Assembly (NCBI GenBank): GCA_039592335.1
Contig: JBDHBX010000003.1
Span: 149,728 to 213,727, forward strand
DNA: 64,000 bases
Reading direction: 5' to 3'
From: WVYX01 sp039592335
Lineage (GTDB): Bacteria; Gemmatimonadota; Gemmatimonadetes; Gemmatimonadales; GWC2-71-9
The stretch's first letter is position 1. Every line of letters starts with the position of its first letter. Positions 32,692-42,100 of this stretch are shown in pieces. A program made the position numbers and the translations under genes. The notes beneath the pieces are model-generated. The model made no database searches. It worked only from the letters and a program-made list of their open reading frames with translations, and was not told the origin of the DNA.

Positions 32692-32720
32692 AGGCGTGCG
32701 GCCAAACGGCCGACACGCCT
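32692..32720 (-). terminator. Minus-strand terminator behind a small ORF
   Basis: A 12-bp stem (32692-32703 with 32708-32720, one bulged A) and a 4-base loop is followed on the minus strand by TTTTCTGTATTT. It sits just upstream of the protease gene and only 3 bases after the stop of the 33-codon frame at 32724. Confidence 0.6.
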
Positions 32721-32723
32721 GTG

Positions 32724-32825
32724 TCACTCGTAATACCAGTTGGGCGGCACACACACACGCGCTGCCCGGCTGCCGTAGTCATACGCCAGGTGGCACCCAC
32801 AAAGCGTGTGAATCCCAATACCCAT
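32724..32825 (-). CDS. Possible 33-residue cysteine-containing peptide
   Basis: The minus-strand frame reads MGIGIHTLCGCHLAYDYGSR then AARVCVPPNWYYE. It has three cysteines, including CGC, and an aromatic end. A stop codon lies two codons before the ATG, and a terminator with a good T-tract follows the stop at once, so this small unit looks complete. The ribosome binding site is weak (ACGGG). No family is recognised. It may be a small secreted or modified peptide, a small RNA with chance coding, or a relic. Confidence 0.3.
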   Translation of the reverse strand: MGIGIHTLCGCHLAYDYGSRAARVCVPPNWYYE

Positions 32826-33015
32826 GCACTAACCCGTCCCGAGAGGCCTGCGGAGGGCGCAGCCACGGCCTCAACCCAGTCTCCTCGCGAAGATACCGGG
32901 GGGACGAGCGCCCGCAAGGAGCCGGCGGGCTCACTGCCCAGGCCTGGCGACCGGCCTGCTTCCAGTCCAGAATTGGCTCTATTAGACCCCGAGTCAGATG
33001 GGAGGGGACCGGGTC
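32826..33015. other. Intergenic stretch without a recognised gene
   Basis: Upstream of the GNAT gene I see no convincing coding frame. Long frames here on both strands lack protein-like composition. A SD-like GGAGGGG at 33001-33007 belongs to the GNAT gene. Confidence 0.35.
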
Positions 33016-33606
33016 GTGACACGACAGACGCCGAAGCAGTCCCGCTTACACTTCCACCCCCTCACCCCTGCCCGCTGGGCCGATTTCGAGCAGCTGTTCG
33101 GCGAGCGCGGGGCCTGCGGGGGCTGCTGGTGCATGTGGTGGCGGCTCAAGCGCTCGGAGTTCGAGAAGCGAAAGGGCGCCGGCAACAAGCGGGCGATGAA
33201 GGCGATCGTGCGGAAGGGCGACGTCCCAGGAATAATCGCGTACGCGGGGAAGCAACCGGTCGGCTGGTGCGCCGTCGCCCCCCGCGAGAACTACGGCACG
33301 CTGGAGCGCTCCCGCATCCTCAAGCCGGTGGACGACCACCCGGTCTGGTCGGTGGTCTGCTTCTTCGTGGAGAAGGCCCACCGCGGTACCGGCGTATCGG
33401 TGGAGCTGCTGCGCGCCGCGGTCGCCCACGCCAAGCGGCACGGGGCCCGGATTGTAGAGGGCTACCCCGTGGAGCCGAAGCAGGACCGCATGCCCGACGC
33501 CTTCGCCTGGTTCGGCCTAGCCTCGGCCTTCGAGCGGGCCGGCTTCGAGGAGGTGGCGCGGCGGTCGCCCACCCGTCCCATCATGCGGTTACACATCAAG
33601 AAGTGA
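33016..33606 (+). CDS. GNAT-family N-acetyltransferase
   Basis: The 196-residue protein has an N-terminal CGGCWCMWWRLKRSEFEKRK segment typical of one GNAT subgroup. The acetyl-CoA region is VVCFFVEKAHRGTGVSVELL (motif A with HRGTGV in place of R/QxxGxG/A), and it ends FAWFGLASAFERAGFEEVAR. The start is taken as GTG 33016, which has GGAGGGG at the right distance; an ATG 6 codons upstream lacks a site. The substrate is unknown. It precedes the methyltransferase-decarboxylase group by 13 bases and could be part of that transcription unit. Confidence 0.82.
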   Translation: MTRQTPKQSRLHFHPLTPARWADFEQLFGERGACGGCWCMWWRLKRSEFEKRKGAGNKRAMKAIVRKGDVPGIIAYAGKQPVGWCAVAPRENYGTLERSRILKPVDDHPVWSVVCFFVEKAHRGTGVSVELLRAAVAHAKRHGARIVEGYPVEPKQDRMPDAFAWFGLASAFERAGFEEVARRSPTRPIMRLHIKK

Positions 33607-33619
33607 TGGCTCACTTACC

Positions 33620-34309
33620 GTGACACGCACCGCTCGTGACTACTACGCCGAGTTCAGCACCGGGTACGCCGAGAAGATCCGGCAGCTCGTGCCGCGGTAC
33701 GACGAGATGCTGGAGACAATCCTGGACCTCCTGCAGCTGGCCCTTCCCCGCGCTGTCCTGGATATCGGCGCCGGCACCGGCAACGTGTCGGACCAGGTGC
33801 TCAGGGGGTTCCCGGAAGCCCGCGTGACGGCCCTCGATGCTTCGCCCGAGATGCTGCAGCAGGCGCGCACGCTGCTGGCACCCCACGGGACGCGCGTCAC
33901 CGTCGTTCGGCACGACATCGCGGGCTATGCGCCAGAGCGCTCCTTCGACGCCGTGTTCTCGAACCTGGTGCTGCACAACCTGCCCCCCGACACGAGGCGG
34001 GAGACGCTCGGCGCCATCCGGCGCTGGCTCAACCCCGGCGGCGGCGTCTTCATCTGGGGCGAGATGATCATGCATCCCGATCCGGCGGTGCAGCAGCACT
34101 TCGCCCGGCAACGCGCCGAGCACGCCCTCGCCGCGGGCTGCGCGCAGGACTTCGTGGACTGGAACTTCGAGAAGGAAAGCAGGCAGGATCATCCCTGGAC
34201 CGCGGCGCAGACGCTCGAGGAGCTCGCCGCGGCCGGATTCGAGAACCCCGAGGTCGTGTGGGCGCACGATGCCTTCGCGGTCTTCTTCGCAGCTGTGAAC
34301 GAGCCATGA
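33620..34309 (+). CDS. Class I SAM-dependent methyltransferase
   Basis: A 229-residue enzyme with motif I VLDIGAGTGNVSDQVL, motif II VTALDASPEM and motif IV DAVFSNLVLHNLPPDTR. The start is a GTG at 33620. Its stop overlaps the ATG of the decarboxylase (ATGA), so the two proteins are made together. The substrate is not predictable; the tight link suggests the amine or amino acid of the decarboxylase, or a product of it. Confidence 0.85.
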   Translation: MTRTARDYYAEFSTGYAEKIRQLVPRYDEMLETILDLLQLALPRAVLDIGAGTGNVSDQVLRGFPEARVTALDASPEMLQQARTLLAPHGTRVTVVRHDIAGYAPERSFDAVFSNLVLHNLPPDTRRETLGAIRRWLNPGGGVFIWGEMIMHPDPAVQQHFARQRAEHALAAGCAQDFVDWNFEKESRQDHPWTAAQTLEELAAAGFENPEVVWAHDAFAVFFAAVNEP

Positions 34310-35751
34310 CCACCATATCCGACATCCACATGACCCCTGACCAGTTCCGCCGCGCCGGACACGCCGTAGTGGACTGGGTGGCGCAATACATGGAGCAGGT
34401 GGAGCAGTACCCCGTACTCTCCCAGGTCAAACCCGGTGAGATCCGCGGGCAGCTCCCCGACACCGCGCCCCAGCAGGGCGAGCCGCTGGAGGCGGTGCTA
34501 CACGACCTGAACGAGGTAATCCTGCCGGGCATCACACACTGGCAGTCGCCCAACTTCTACGCGTTCTTCCCTGCCAACGCGTCGGGCCCGGCCATTCTGG
34601 GCGACCTGGTGTCCTCGGGTCTCGGCGTGCAGGGAATGGCGTGGGCCACGAGCCCGGCGTGCACCGAGCTGGAGACGCACGTGCTGGACTGGCTGGTGGA
34701 CATGCTCGCCCTGCCCGAGTCGTTCAAGTCGACCGGCGCGGGCGGCGGCGTCATTCAGGACACGGCCTCCAGCGCCTCGCTCTGCGCGCTCTTGGCCGCG
34801 CGGGAGCGGGCGACGATCGGCCGCGCCAACGCCGAGGGAGTGACGCGGACGCTGACAGCCTACATATCGAGCCAGGGACACTCGTCAATCACCAAGGCGG
34901 CGGGCATCGCCGGCGTCGGGCGCGACCACCTGCGCCTGATCGACGTGGATGAGACCTATGCGATGCGGCCGGACGCGCTGGAGCGGGCGATCACCCAGGA
35001 CCGCGAGGCCGGTCACCTGCCCTTCTTCGTGGCGGCGACCGTCGGCACGACCCCGTCCACCGCGATGGATCCGCTGCAGCCGATCGGTGAGATCTGCCGG
35101 CGCCACGGCCTCTGGCTCCACACGGACGCCGCCCTGGCCGGGACGGCCGCCCTCTGCCCCGAGTTCCGCTGGATCCACGACGGGCTGGAGCTGGCCGACA
35201 GCTACTGCTTCAACCCGCACAAGTGGATGCTCACCAACTTCGACTGCGACGCCTTCTACGTGACCGATCGTAGCGCGCTGATCGACGCTCTGAGCATCCT
35301 GCCCGAGTACCTGCGCACGAAGTCCTCGGAGTCGGGCGCAGTGATCGACTACCGCGACTGGCACGTGCCGCTGGGTCGGCGCTTCCGGGCCCTCAAGCTG
35401 TGGTTCGTGATCAGGCACTACGGCGTGGAGGGCTTGCAGCTCCACGTGCGCGAGCACGTGAAGCTCGCCCAGAAGTTCGCGGCATGGATCGAGGCGGACG
35501 ACCGCTTCCAGCTCGCCGCGCCCACTCCGCTCAATCTCGTATGCTTCCGCCACGTGGGTGGGGACGAGGTGAACCAGCGCCTGATGGACGAGCTGAACGC
35601 GTCGGGAAGGCTCTACCTGTCACACGCCAGGTTGGACGACCGGCTGGTGCTGCGCCTGGCCATCGGCGCCGCGGGCACGCGGCGGCGCCACGTAGAGCGG
35701 ACCTGGGAGCAGATTCGCGAGACGGCGGACGCGATCGTGCGCCGAGCATAG
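34306..35751 (+). CDS. PLP-dependent group II (aromatic-type) amino acid decarboxylase
   Basis: The 481-residue enzyme follows the aromatic L-amino acid decarboxylase layout. It has the N-terminal VDWVAQYMEQVEQYPVLSQV, the HWQSPNFYAFFPANASGPAI loop, GGGVIQDTASSASLCALLAA, LHTDAALAGTAALCPE with the cofactor aspartate, and the PLP lysine in FNPHKWMLTNFDCDAFYV. DOPA/tryptophan decarboxylases usually have HVDAAYAG; here LHTDAALAG replaces the tyrosine with leucine. Products would be tryptamine-, tyramine- or phenethylamine-type amines. It is flanked by two methyltransferases and acetyltransferases. Confidence 0.9.
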   Translation: MTTISDIHMTPDQFRRAGHAVVDWVAQYMEQVEQYPVLSQVKPGEIRGQLPDTAPQQGEPLEAVLHDLNEVILPGITHWQSPNFYAFFPANASGPAILGDLVSSGLGVQGMAWATSPACTELETHVLDWLVDMLALPESFKSTGAGGGVIQDTASSASLCALLAARERATIGRANAEGVTRTLTAYISSQGHSSITKAAGIAGVGRDHLRLIDVDETYAMRPDALERAITQDREAGHLPFFVAATVGTTPSTAMDPLQPIGEICRRHGLWLHTDAALAGTAALCPEFRWIHDGLELADSYCFNPHKWMLTNFDCDAFYVTDRSALIDALSILPEYLRTKSSESGAVIDYRDWHVPLGRRFRALKLWFVIRHYGVEGLQLHVREHVKLAQKFAAWIEADDRFQLAAPTPLNLVCFRHVGGDEVNQRLMDELNASGRLYLSHARLDDRLVLRLAIGAAGTRRRHVERTWEQIRETADAIVRRA

Positions 35752-35778
35752 CGCGAGGCAGGAGGATCGAAAGGGAGC

Positions 35779-36393
35779 ATGGGCCGCAAGACACACTGGG
35801 AGCGCGTCTTCGTGACGCAGTCGCCGGACGAGGTGGGCTGGTTTCAGCCGCGGCCGACTCTGTCGCTGCAACTCATGGACTCAGCCGGCGTGCCGCGCGA
35901 CGCCGGTATCATCGACGTTGGCGCCGGCGCCTCCACACTGGTGGACGAGCTGCTCGAGCGCGGCTGCGCTGACGTCAGTGTGCTGGACGTGTCGAGCTCA
36001 GGGATGCAGCACATCAAGCAGCGGCTGGGCGAGCGGGCCGAGCAGGTGCAGTGGATCGAAGCCGACGTCACCGGATTCCACCCCGAGCGACGGTGGGACC
36101 TGTGGCACGACCGCGCCGTGCTGCATTTCCTCACCGATCCATCGGACCGCAAGGGCTACCGCCGCGCGCTGGAGGAGGGGGTGGTGCCCGGCGGGCACGT
36201 CATCATCGCGACGTTCGGCCTCGAGGGACCCACGCGGTGTAGCGGACTGGAGGTGCGGCGATACAGTCCCGCCATGCTGTCCGCCGAGCTGGGCGATGCC
36301 TTCGAGCTGCGCGAAGCCCGCGGCGAGGATCACCTCACCCCCACGGGCGTCGTGCAGCCGTTCGTCTTCTGTCTCTTCCGCCGGCACGGGTAG
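35779..36393 (+). CDS. Class I SAM-dependent methyltransferase
   Basis: A 204-residue enzyme: HWERVFVTQSPDEVGWFQPR at the N-terminus (found in thiopurine/tellurite-like small methyltransferases), motif I IIDVGAGASTLVDELLERG, VSVLDVSSSGM, and DLWHDRAVLHFLTDPSDRKG. It starts 27 bases after the decarboxylase with GGGAGC before the ATG. It is not closely similar to the methyltransferase at 33620, so the two probably act on different substrates or atoms. Confidence 0.85.
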   Translation: MGRKTHWERVFVTQSPDEVGWFQPRPTLSLQLMDSAGVPRDAGIIDVGAGASTLVDELLERGCADVSVLDVSSSGMQHIKQRLGERAEQVQWIEADVTGFHPERRWDLWHDRAVLHFLTDPSDRKGYRRALEEGVVPGGHVIIATFGLEGPTRCSGLEVRRYSPAMLSAELGDAFELREARGEDHLTPTGVVQPFVFCLFRRHG

Positions 36394-36451
36394 CGGCAAA
36401 CCCAGGCGCATCCGCTGGCGGCCCCGTCGGTGGCACGTCATTATCAGCGCT

Positions 36452-36946
36452 ATGCCCGTGACCATCCGCCCCATGACCCCCGACGACTGGGAGGCGGTCC
36501 GCGCCATCTACCAGGAAGGCATTGCCACGGGGATCGCCACGCTGGAGACCGAGCCGCCTGACTGGGAGCAGTGGGACCAGACGCACAAGCCCGAGTGCCG
36601 GCTGGTCGCTGAGGATGATGGACGGGTCGTGGCGTGGGCGGCCCTCACCTCGGTGTCCCACCGTCCCTGCTACCGCGGCGTGGCCGATGAGACGATCTAC
36701 GTGGCCGACGACGCGCAGGGTCGCGGGATCGGCCGGATCCTCATACAGCAGCTGGTCGAGCAATCGGAGCGCGCGGAGTACTGGACCCTGCAGGCCGCCA
36801 TCTTCCCCCAGAACGAGGCGAGCGTCGCGCTACACGAGGCCTGTGGCTTCCGGACGGTGGGCGTGCGGCAACGCATCGGCGAACGAGATGGGAAGTTCCA
36901 CGACGTTCTCCTGATGGAGCGCCGCAGTCTCGTCGTAGGGCGATGA
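36452..36946 (+). CDS. GNAT N-acetyltransferase, ArsN1/phosphinothricin-type
   Basis: A 164-residue protein with the full pattern of this subgroup: TIRPMTPDDWEAVRAIYQEG, FETEPP-type loop ATLETEPPDWEQWDQ, acetyl-CoA loop VADDAQGRGIGRILIQQLVE and NEASVALHEACGFRTVGVRQ. Family members acetylate amino groups of phosphinothricin, arsinothricin or methionine sulfoximine, and probably other amino acids. There is no Shine-Dalgarno before the ATG. Its stop overlaps the DUF99 start (ATGA). Confidence 0.87.
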   Translation: MPVTIRPMTPDDWEAVRAIYQEGIATGIATLETEPPDWEQWDQTHKPECRLVAEDDGRVVAWAALTSVSHRPCYRGVADETIYVADDAQGRGIGRILIQQLVEQSERAEYWTLQAAIFPQNEASVALHEACGFRTVGVRQRIGERDGKFHDVLLMERRSLVVGR

Positions 36947-37509
36947 AGGCCCGCTCGTATTCCCACGTCGTGGGGTTCGACGACGCGCCGTTCGCGCGCG
37001 AGCACCGGGGCGATGTGCCCGTGGTGGGCGCCGTGTTCGCCGGCCTCCGCCTGGAGGGCGTGCTCAGCGGCAAGGTGCGGCGCGACGGCGCCAACGCGGC
37101 CCGCAACCTCGCCGCCCTCGTGAGCGGATCGAAGTACGCCCCGCAACTCCAACTGGTGCTACTCCAGGGCATCGCGCTGGCGGGGTTCAACGTCGTGGAC
37201 CTGCACGACCTGCATGAGCGGCTCAACGTCCCGGTGATGGTCGTGGCCCGCAAGCAGCCTCGGCTACACAAGGTGCGGCGCGCTCTGCTGCTCTTGCCGG
37301 GTGGCGAGCGCAAATGGCAGATCATTGAGCAGCTGGGGCCGCCCGAGCCGTTGGCCGGCGTCCACGTGCAGCGGGTGGGCATCCCCAGACGGGACGCCGA
37401 GCGGGTGATCCGGCGGCTCGCCGTGCACGGCAGCATTCCCGAGCCGTTGCGCGCGGCCCACCTCATCGCGGGCGGCCTCACGGCCGGTCAGAGTCGGGGA
37501 CGCACCTAA
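36943..37509 (+). CDS. DUF99 family protein (endonuclease V-like fold)
   Basis: A 188-residue protein: VVGFDDAPFAREHRGDVPVV with GAVFAGLRLEGVLSGKVRRD, QLVLLQGIALAGFNVVDLHD and LNVPVMVVARKQPRLHKVRR. This is the DUF99/UPF0215 family, related in fold to endonuclease V; an archaeal member has been described as a deoxyuridine endonuclease. It is more common in archaea. The acidic pairs FDD and VVDLHD are candidate metal ligands. It is coupled to the GNAT by a 4-base overlap. Confidence 0.82.
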   Translation: MKARSYSHVVGFDDAPFAREHRGDVPVVGAVFAGLRLEGVLSGKVRRDGANAARNLAALVSGSKYAPQLQLVLLQGIALAGFNVVDLHDLHERLNVPVMVVARKQPRLHKVRRALLLLPGGERKWQIIEQLGPPEPLAGVHVQRVGIPRRDAERVIRRLAVHGSIPEPLRAAHLIAGGLTAGQSRGRT

Positions 37510-37533
37510 GCACGAAACACGAGGAGCCACACG

Positions 37534-37634
37534 ATGCAGTGGGAATACAAGATGCTCTCGATGAAGACCGGGAGCTTCGTCGGCGGGAAATTGGACGACG
37601 CGACGTGATCGCGGTGTTCAAGCGGCAACGCTAG
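37534..37634 (+). pseudogene. DUF4177 gene with an internal deletion
   Basis: The frame opens with GAGGAG and ATG, encodes MQWEYKMLSMKTGSFVGGKL then DDAT, and stops at 37606. A second frame at 37605-37634 encodes VIAVFKRQR and stop. These are the first and last parts of a DUF4177 protein (WEYK..L.TGG..GGK..D...VVAVFKR). The central part of about 35-40 residues is missing and the junction shifts the frame. It is a decayed gene unless the 24-residue product has a use. Confidence 0.75.
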
Positions 37635-37686
37635 CGCCGACCCGTTAGTATCCGAACCGACTGACGAACCCGAACGAGGAGCCGAC

Positions 37687-38130
37687 ATGCATCAGGCGAT
37701 CCTGCTGCTGCACGTGCTTGGCGCCACCATCTGGACGGGCGGCCATCTGGTCCTGGCCATCACCGTGCTGCCGCGCGCCCTGCGCGCAAAGGATCCCTCG
37801 ATCGTGGAGCAGTTCGAAGGGGGCTACGAGAAGCTCGGGATGCCGGCGCTCGTGCTCCAGCTGCTCACTGGCCTGTGGCTCGCCCACCGGCTCCTGCCCG
37901 ACCCGGGGGCGTGGTTTGCCTTCGGCTCGCCGGCGGCCGCCAACATCTTCGCCAAGCTGTGCCTGCTCGTGCTCACGCTCGCACTGGCACTCCACGCCCG
38001 GTTGCGTGTCATTCCCCGCCTCAACGCAGAGCGGCTCCCGACCCTCGCGGTACACGTCGTTCTCGTCACGATTCTGTCGGTGCTGTTCGTGGTAGTGGGC
38101 GTCGGCTTCCGAACGGGCGGGATCCTGTAG
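37687..38130 (+). CDS. CopD-like integral membrane protein
   Basis: A 147-residue protein with four predicted membrane helices: AILLLHVLGATIWTGGHLVL, MPALVLQLLTGLWLAHRLLP, NIFAKLCLLVLTLALALHAR and LAVHVVLVTILSVLFVVVGV. Histidines at the helix ends (HVLGATIW, LALHARLR) match the CopD/DUF2269-type families that bind copper or heme. GAGGAG precedes the ATG. It is downstream of the broken DUF4177 gene. Function unknown, location inner membrane. Confidence 0.75.
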   Translation: MHQAILLLHVLGATIWTGGHLVLAITVLPRALRAKDPSIVEQFEGGYEKLGMPALVLQLLTGLWLAHRLLPDPGAWFAFGSPAAANIFAKLCLLVLTLALALHARLRVIPRLNAERLPTLAVHVVLVTILSVLFVVVGVGFRTGGIL

Positions 38131-38175
38131 CGCGAGCGCGCCTCCTGGTGACCGCCCCGAACCCACCACGCCGCG

Positions 38176-38204
38176 TTGTCCCGGCCGCGCCACCTGGGTA
38201 AACT
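38176..38204 (+). promoter_or_regulatory. Promoter of the DUF1207-like gene
   Basis: TTGTCC (38176-38181), a 17-base spacer and TAAACT (38199-38204), 27 bases before the GTG at 38231. Confidence 0.45.
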
Positions 38205-38230
38205 CCGACCTGCGAACGGGCGGTGACGAC

Positions 38231-39082
38231 GTGGAGCTTCCCCGAGCCATCCTGGCAGCACTCCTCATCACGGTGGTGGTCTCCGCCGTCGCCCCTGGCG
38301 CCGCCGGGGCCCAGGACGTTGATCGTTTCCTGCCGCGGCGCGCGTACCTGCCCCGGCTCTACGCGGGCTACCGCGAGCCGATCACCGCAGCCAAGCTCGT
38401 GTTCGTCACCCAAAGCCCGCACCTCTTCGGCGAGCTGCTGGAGGGCGAGGCGGACTTCGGTGCGTCATTCCCCATCTACCTGCTGGCGGGGAACAGCCTG
38501 GCGGACGGCTTCGTGTTTGGGGTCGAGGCCGGGATCTTCAGCCGCTGGAACATGGAGACGCGGGAGAAGGACCTGATTGCGACGGACTGGATCCTCGCGA
38601 TCCCGTTCGTGCTGCACCGCGGCAACCACTGGCTGCGCTTCCGCTACTTTCACACCAGCGCCCACATGGGCGACGAGTACATCAAGGTCTTCGAGGTGCC
38701 GCGCGTGGACTTCACGCGCGATGAGCTGGAGCTGGTGGGCCTGCTGCAGGCGCACGAGTTGCTCGGCGTGTATGCCGGCGGGAGCTGGGTGCTCCGCCGC
38801 GATCCCCCCGACATGAAGCGCTGGAACCTGCGCGGGGGCCTGCAGTTCGAGGCGCAGCCGCTGAACGGGGGCCGGCCCTATGCAGCGGTGGACGTGCAGC
38901 TCGACGAGGACGACGACTGGAAGCCGCAGCTCACGATTCACGCAGGGTTCCACTTCTTCAGCGCCGACCGGGCGCGCGGCATCCGCCTGATCTCGGAGTT
39001 CTTTACGGGGCCGACGTGGCAGGGGCAGTTCTACACCGACAACACGACGTACTTCACCCTCGGGGTGGTGATCGATCTCTAG
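38231..39082 (+). CDS. DUF1207-like secreted/outer membrane protein
   Basis: A 283-residue protein with a signal peptide (MELPRAILAALLITVVVSAV..AGA-Q). Its strand-rich body fits the DUF1207 family: FLPRRAYLPRLYAGYREPIT, IFSRWNMETREKDLIATDWI, HWLRFRYFHTSAHMGDEYIK, GGSWVLRRDPPDMKRWNLRG and an aromatic/leucine end TLGVVIDL. These features suggest an outer membrane barrel. The start is a GTG; a promoter is seen 27 bases upstream. Function unknown. Confidence 0.65.
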   Translation: MELPRAILAALLITVVVSAVAPGAAGAQDVDRFLPRRAYLPRLYAGYREPITAAKLVFVTQSPHLFGELLEGEADFGASFPIYLLAGNSLADGFVFGVEAGIFSRWNMETREKDLIATDWILAIPFVLHRGNHWLRFRYFHTSAHMGDEYIKVFEVPRVDFTRDELELVGLLQAHELLGVYAGGSWVLRRDPPDMKRWNLRGGLQFEAQPLNGGRPYAAVDVQLDEDDDWKPQLTIHAGFHFFSADRARGIRLISEFFTGPTWQGQFYTDNTTYFTLGVVIDL

Positions 39083-39085
39083 CCT

Positions 39086-39109
39086 GGCCGGTCGTTCCTG
39101 AGACCGGCC
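39086..39109 (+). terminator. Hairpin after the DUF1207-like gene
   Basis: GGCCGGTC (39086-39093) pairs with 39102-39109 across an 8-base loop just after the stop; no T-tract. Confidence 0.4.
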
Positions 39110-39171
39110 CCGGACGATAGCTTTGTCGACAATCCGATTCGATGCGGTGGGACTCACCGGGGAGGGGTTTG

Positions 39172-42100
39172 ATGAAAAGGACATGGGTTTTCCTGCTGGC
39201 GCTCGCCATCCTGCTGCCCGCGCCGCCGGCGCTCGCGCAGAGAGAAGACGAGGACAAGCCACCCGAGCTGGATAGCAGCCTCGTCTCGGGGCTCAAGCTG
39301 CGTAACATCGGCCCCGCGCTCATGTCGGGACGGGTCATCGACATCGCTGTGGACCCGGTGAGACGGAGCACGTGGTACGTGGCCATGGCCTCCGGCAACG
39401 TCTGGAAGACGGAGAATGCCGGCACCACGTGGAGCCCGATCTTCGACAAGTACGGCTCCTACTCCATCGGCGACGTCACGGTCGATCCCAACAACCGCTT
39501 CGTGGTGTGGGTCGGCACGGGCGAGAACAACAGCCAACGGAGCGTCGGCTACGGCGACGGCGTGTACAAGTCGCTGGACGGGGGCCGCAGTTTCAAGAAC
39601 GTGGGGCTCGAGAATTCCGAGCACATCGGCAGGATCCTCGTCGATCCGCGCAACTCGGACGTCGTCTACGTGGCAGCGCAGGGTCCGCTGTGGGCGCCCG
39701 CCGGCGACCGCGGCTTGTACAAGACCACCGACGGCGGCGAGACGTGGACCAAGGTGCTGGAGATCAGTGAGAACACCGGCGTCACCGAAGTGCTGTTCGA
39801 CCCGCGCAACCCGGACGTGATCTACGCCGCCTCCTACCAGCGGCGGCGCCACGTCTGGACGCTGCTCAACGGCGGGCCGGAGTCCGGCCTCTACAAGTCC
39901 ACCGACGCGGGCGCGACCTGGCGCAAGATCAACAAGGACCTACCGCGCGGCGACAAGGGCCGCATCGGGCTCACCATCTCGCCCATCGACCCCGACGTGC
40001 TCTACACCATCGTCGAGGCGACGGGGGACAAGGGCGGCTTCTACCGCTCCGCCGACGGCGGGGAGAACTGGAAGCGGATGAGCGACTACATGAGCTCGAG
40101 CCCACAGTACTACAACGAGATCTACGCCGATCCCCACAAGTTCGACCGCGTCTACTCCCTGGACACCCGCATGATGGTGTCGGAGGACGGCGGCAAGACG
40201 TTCGAGCGGCTGGGCGAGCAGTGGAAGCACGTGGACAACCACGCGCTGGAGTTCGACCCCGACGATCCCGATCACCTGCTCATCGGGTGTGACGGCGGGC
40301 TATACGAGACCTGGGATCGCGGCAAGAGCTATCACTTCTACGCCAACCTGCCGGCCACACAGTTCTACAAGGTGGCGGTCAGCAACGATACGCCGTTCTA
40401 CTACGTATACGGCGGCACACAGGACAACAACACCCAGGGCGGACCGTCCCGCACCACGAACGTGCACGGCATCCGCAACAGCGACTGGTTCATCACGGTG
40501 GGCGGCGACGGTTTCGATCCGGCGGTCGACCCCGAGGATCCCAACATCGTGTACTCGCAGTGGCAGTACGGCGGCCTGGTCCGGTACGACCGTCGCACCG
40601 GCGAGATGATCGACGTCAAGCCGCAGCCCGAGACGCAAGGCCCGCCGCTGCGCTGGAACTGGGACTCGGCGCTGCTGATCAGTCCGCACTCGGCGTCGCG
40701 CATCTACTTCAGCGCGCAGATCCTGTTCCAGAGCGACGACCGCGGCGACACGTGGCGCGCGATCAGCCCCGACCTCACGCGCAACATGGACCGCAACCGC
40801 CTCGAGATCATGGGGCGGGTGTGGAGCGTGGACGCGGTGGCCAAGAACCGCTCCACGTCGTTCTACGGCACCGTCGTCGCCCTGACCGAGTCCCCGCTCG
40901 TCGGGGGACTGCTGTACGTCGGGACCGATGACGGCCTGGTCCAGGTCACGGAGGACGGCGGCGCCAACTGGCGGCGCATCGACAAGGTCGGCGACGTGCC
41001 CGAGATGACCTACGTCAACGACATCGAGGCCTCGGTGCACGACCCCAACACGGTCTTCGCCGTGTTCAACAACCACAAGATGGGCGACTTCAAACCCTAC
41101 GTGTACAAGAGCACCAACCGCGGCGGCTCGTGGTCATCGATCACGGGCGACCTGCCCGAGCGCGGATCGGTGTACACGATCGCGCAGGACCACGTGAACC
41201 CGAACCTGCTGTTCGTGGGTACCGAGTTCGGCATCTTCTTCACCGTGGACGGCGGCCGCAAGTGGGTCCAGCTCAAGGGCGGCATGCCGACCATCGCGGT
41301 GCGAGACCTCGAGATCCAACGGCGGGAGAACGACCTCGTGGCCGCGTCGTTCGGTCGCAGCTTCTACATCCTGGACGACTACACGCCGCTGCGGGAGGTG
41401 AGCGACGCCTTCGCGCAGGCCCACGAGGCGCACATCTTCCCGATCAAGCGCTCGCTGATGTACATCCAGCGACGCACCCTGGGCGGTGGAGAGAAGGCCA
41501 GCCAGGGGGCGAGCTTCTACACCGCGCCCAACCCGGCGTTCGGCGCCACCTTCACCTACTACCTGCGCGAATCCCTCAAGACGCAGCGCGCGCAGCGGCA
41601 GCAGCGCGAGGGCAAGCTCGCCAAGGCGGGGCAGGACACACCCTACCCCGCGTGGGACGCGTTGAAGGCCGAGGACCGCGAGGAAGACCCAGCGGTGACG
41701 CTGATCGTGAGGGACGAGATGGGCGACGTGGTGCGGCGCATCACCGGCAAGACCGGCAAGGGCATCCACCGCGTAACCTGGGACTTCCGCTATCCGGCCT
41801 ATACGCCGACCCGTCTCGAGGGCGGCGGGGGTGGCGGCTTCTTCGGTGGTGGCTTCGGTCCCATGGCACTGCCGGGCACCTACACGGTGAGCCTGGAGAA
41901 GCGCGTGAACGGGGTGAGCACCGAGCTCGTGGGTCCCACGACCTTCGAGGTCGAGCCGCTCGGCATGGCGAGCCTCGGCGAGGTCGACCGCGCGGCGCTG
42001 CTCGCCTTCCAGAGGCAAACCGGCGAGCTGCAGCGCGCCGTCATGGGCGCCAGCCGGGCAGCAAGCGAGGCCGCCAACCGGCTCAAGTTCATCAAGCGCG

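Noticed and set aside
32721..32830. CA-rich tract (CACACACACAC) as a microsatellite
   Set aside because: Only about five dinucleotide units, explained by the small coding frame on the minus strand; not significant.
32666..33022. 118-residue minus-strand frame
   Set aside because: Crosses the terminator at 32692-32720 and has low-complexity composition; the 33-residue frame in another phase is more plausible.
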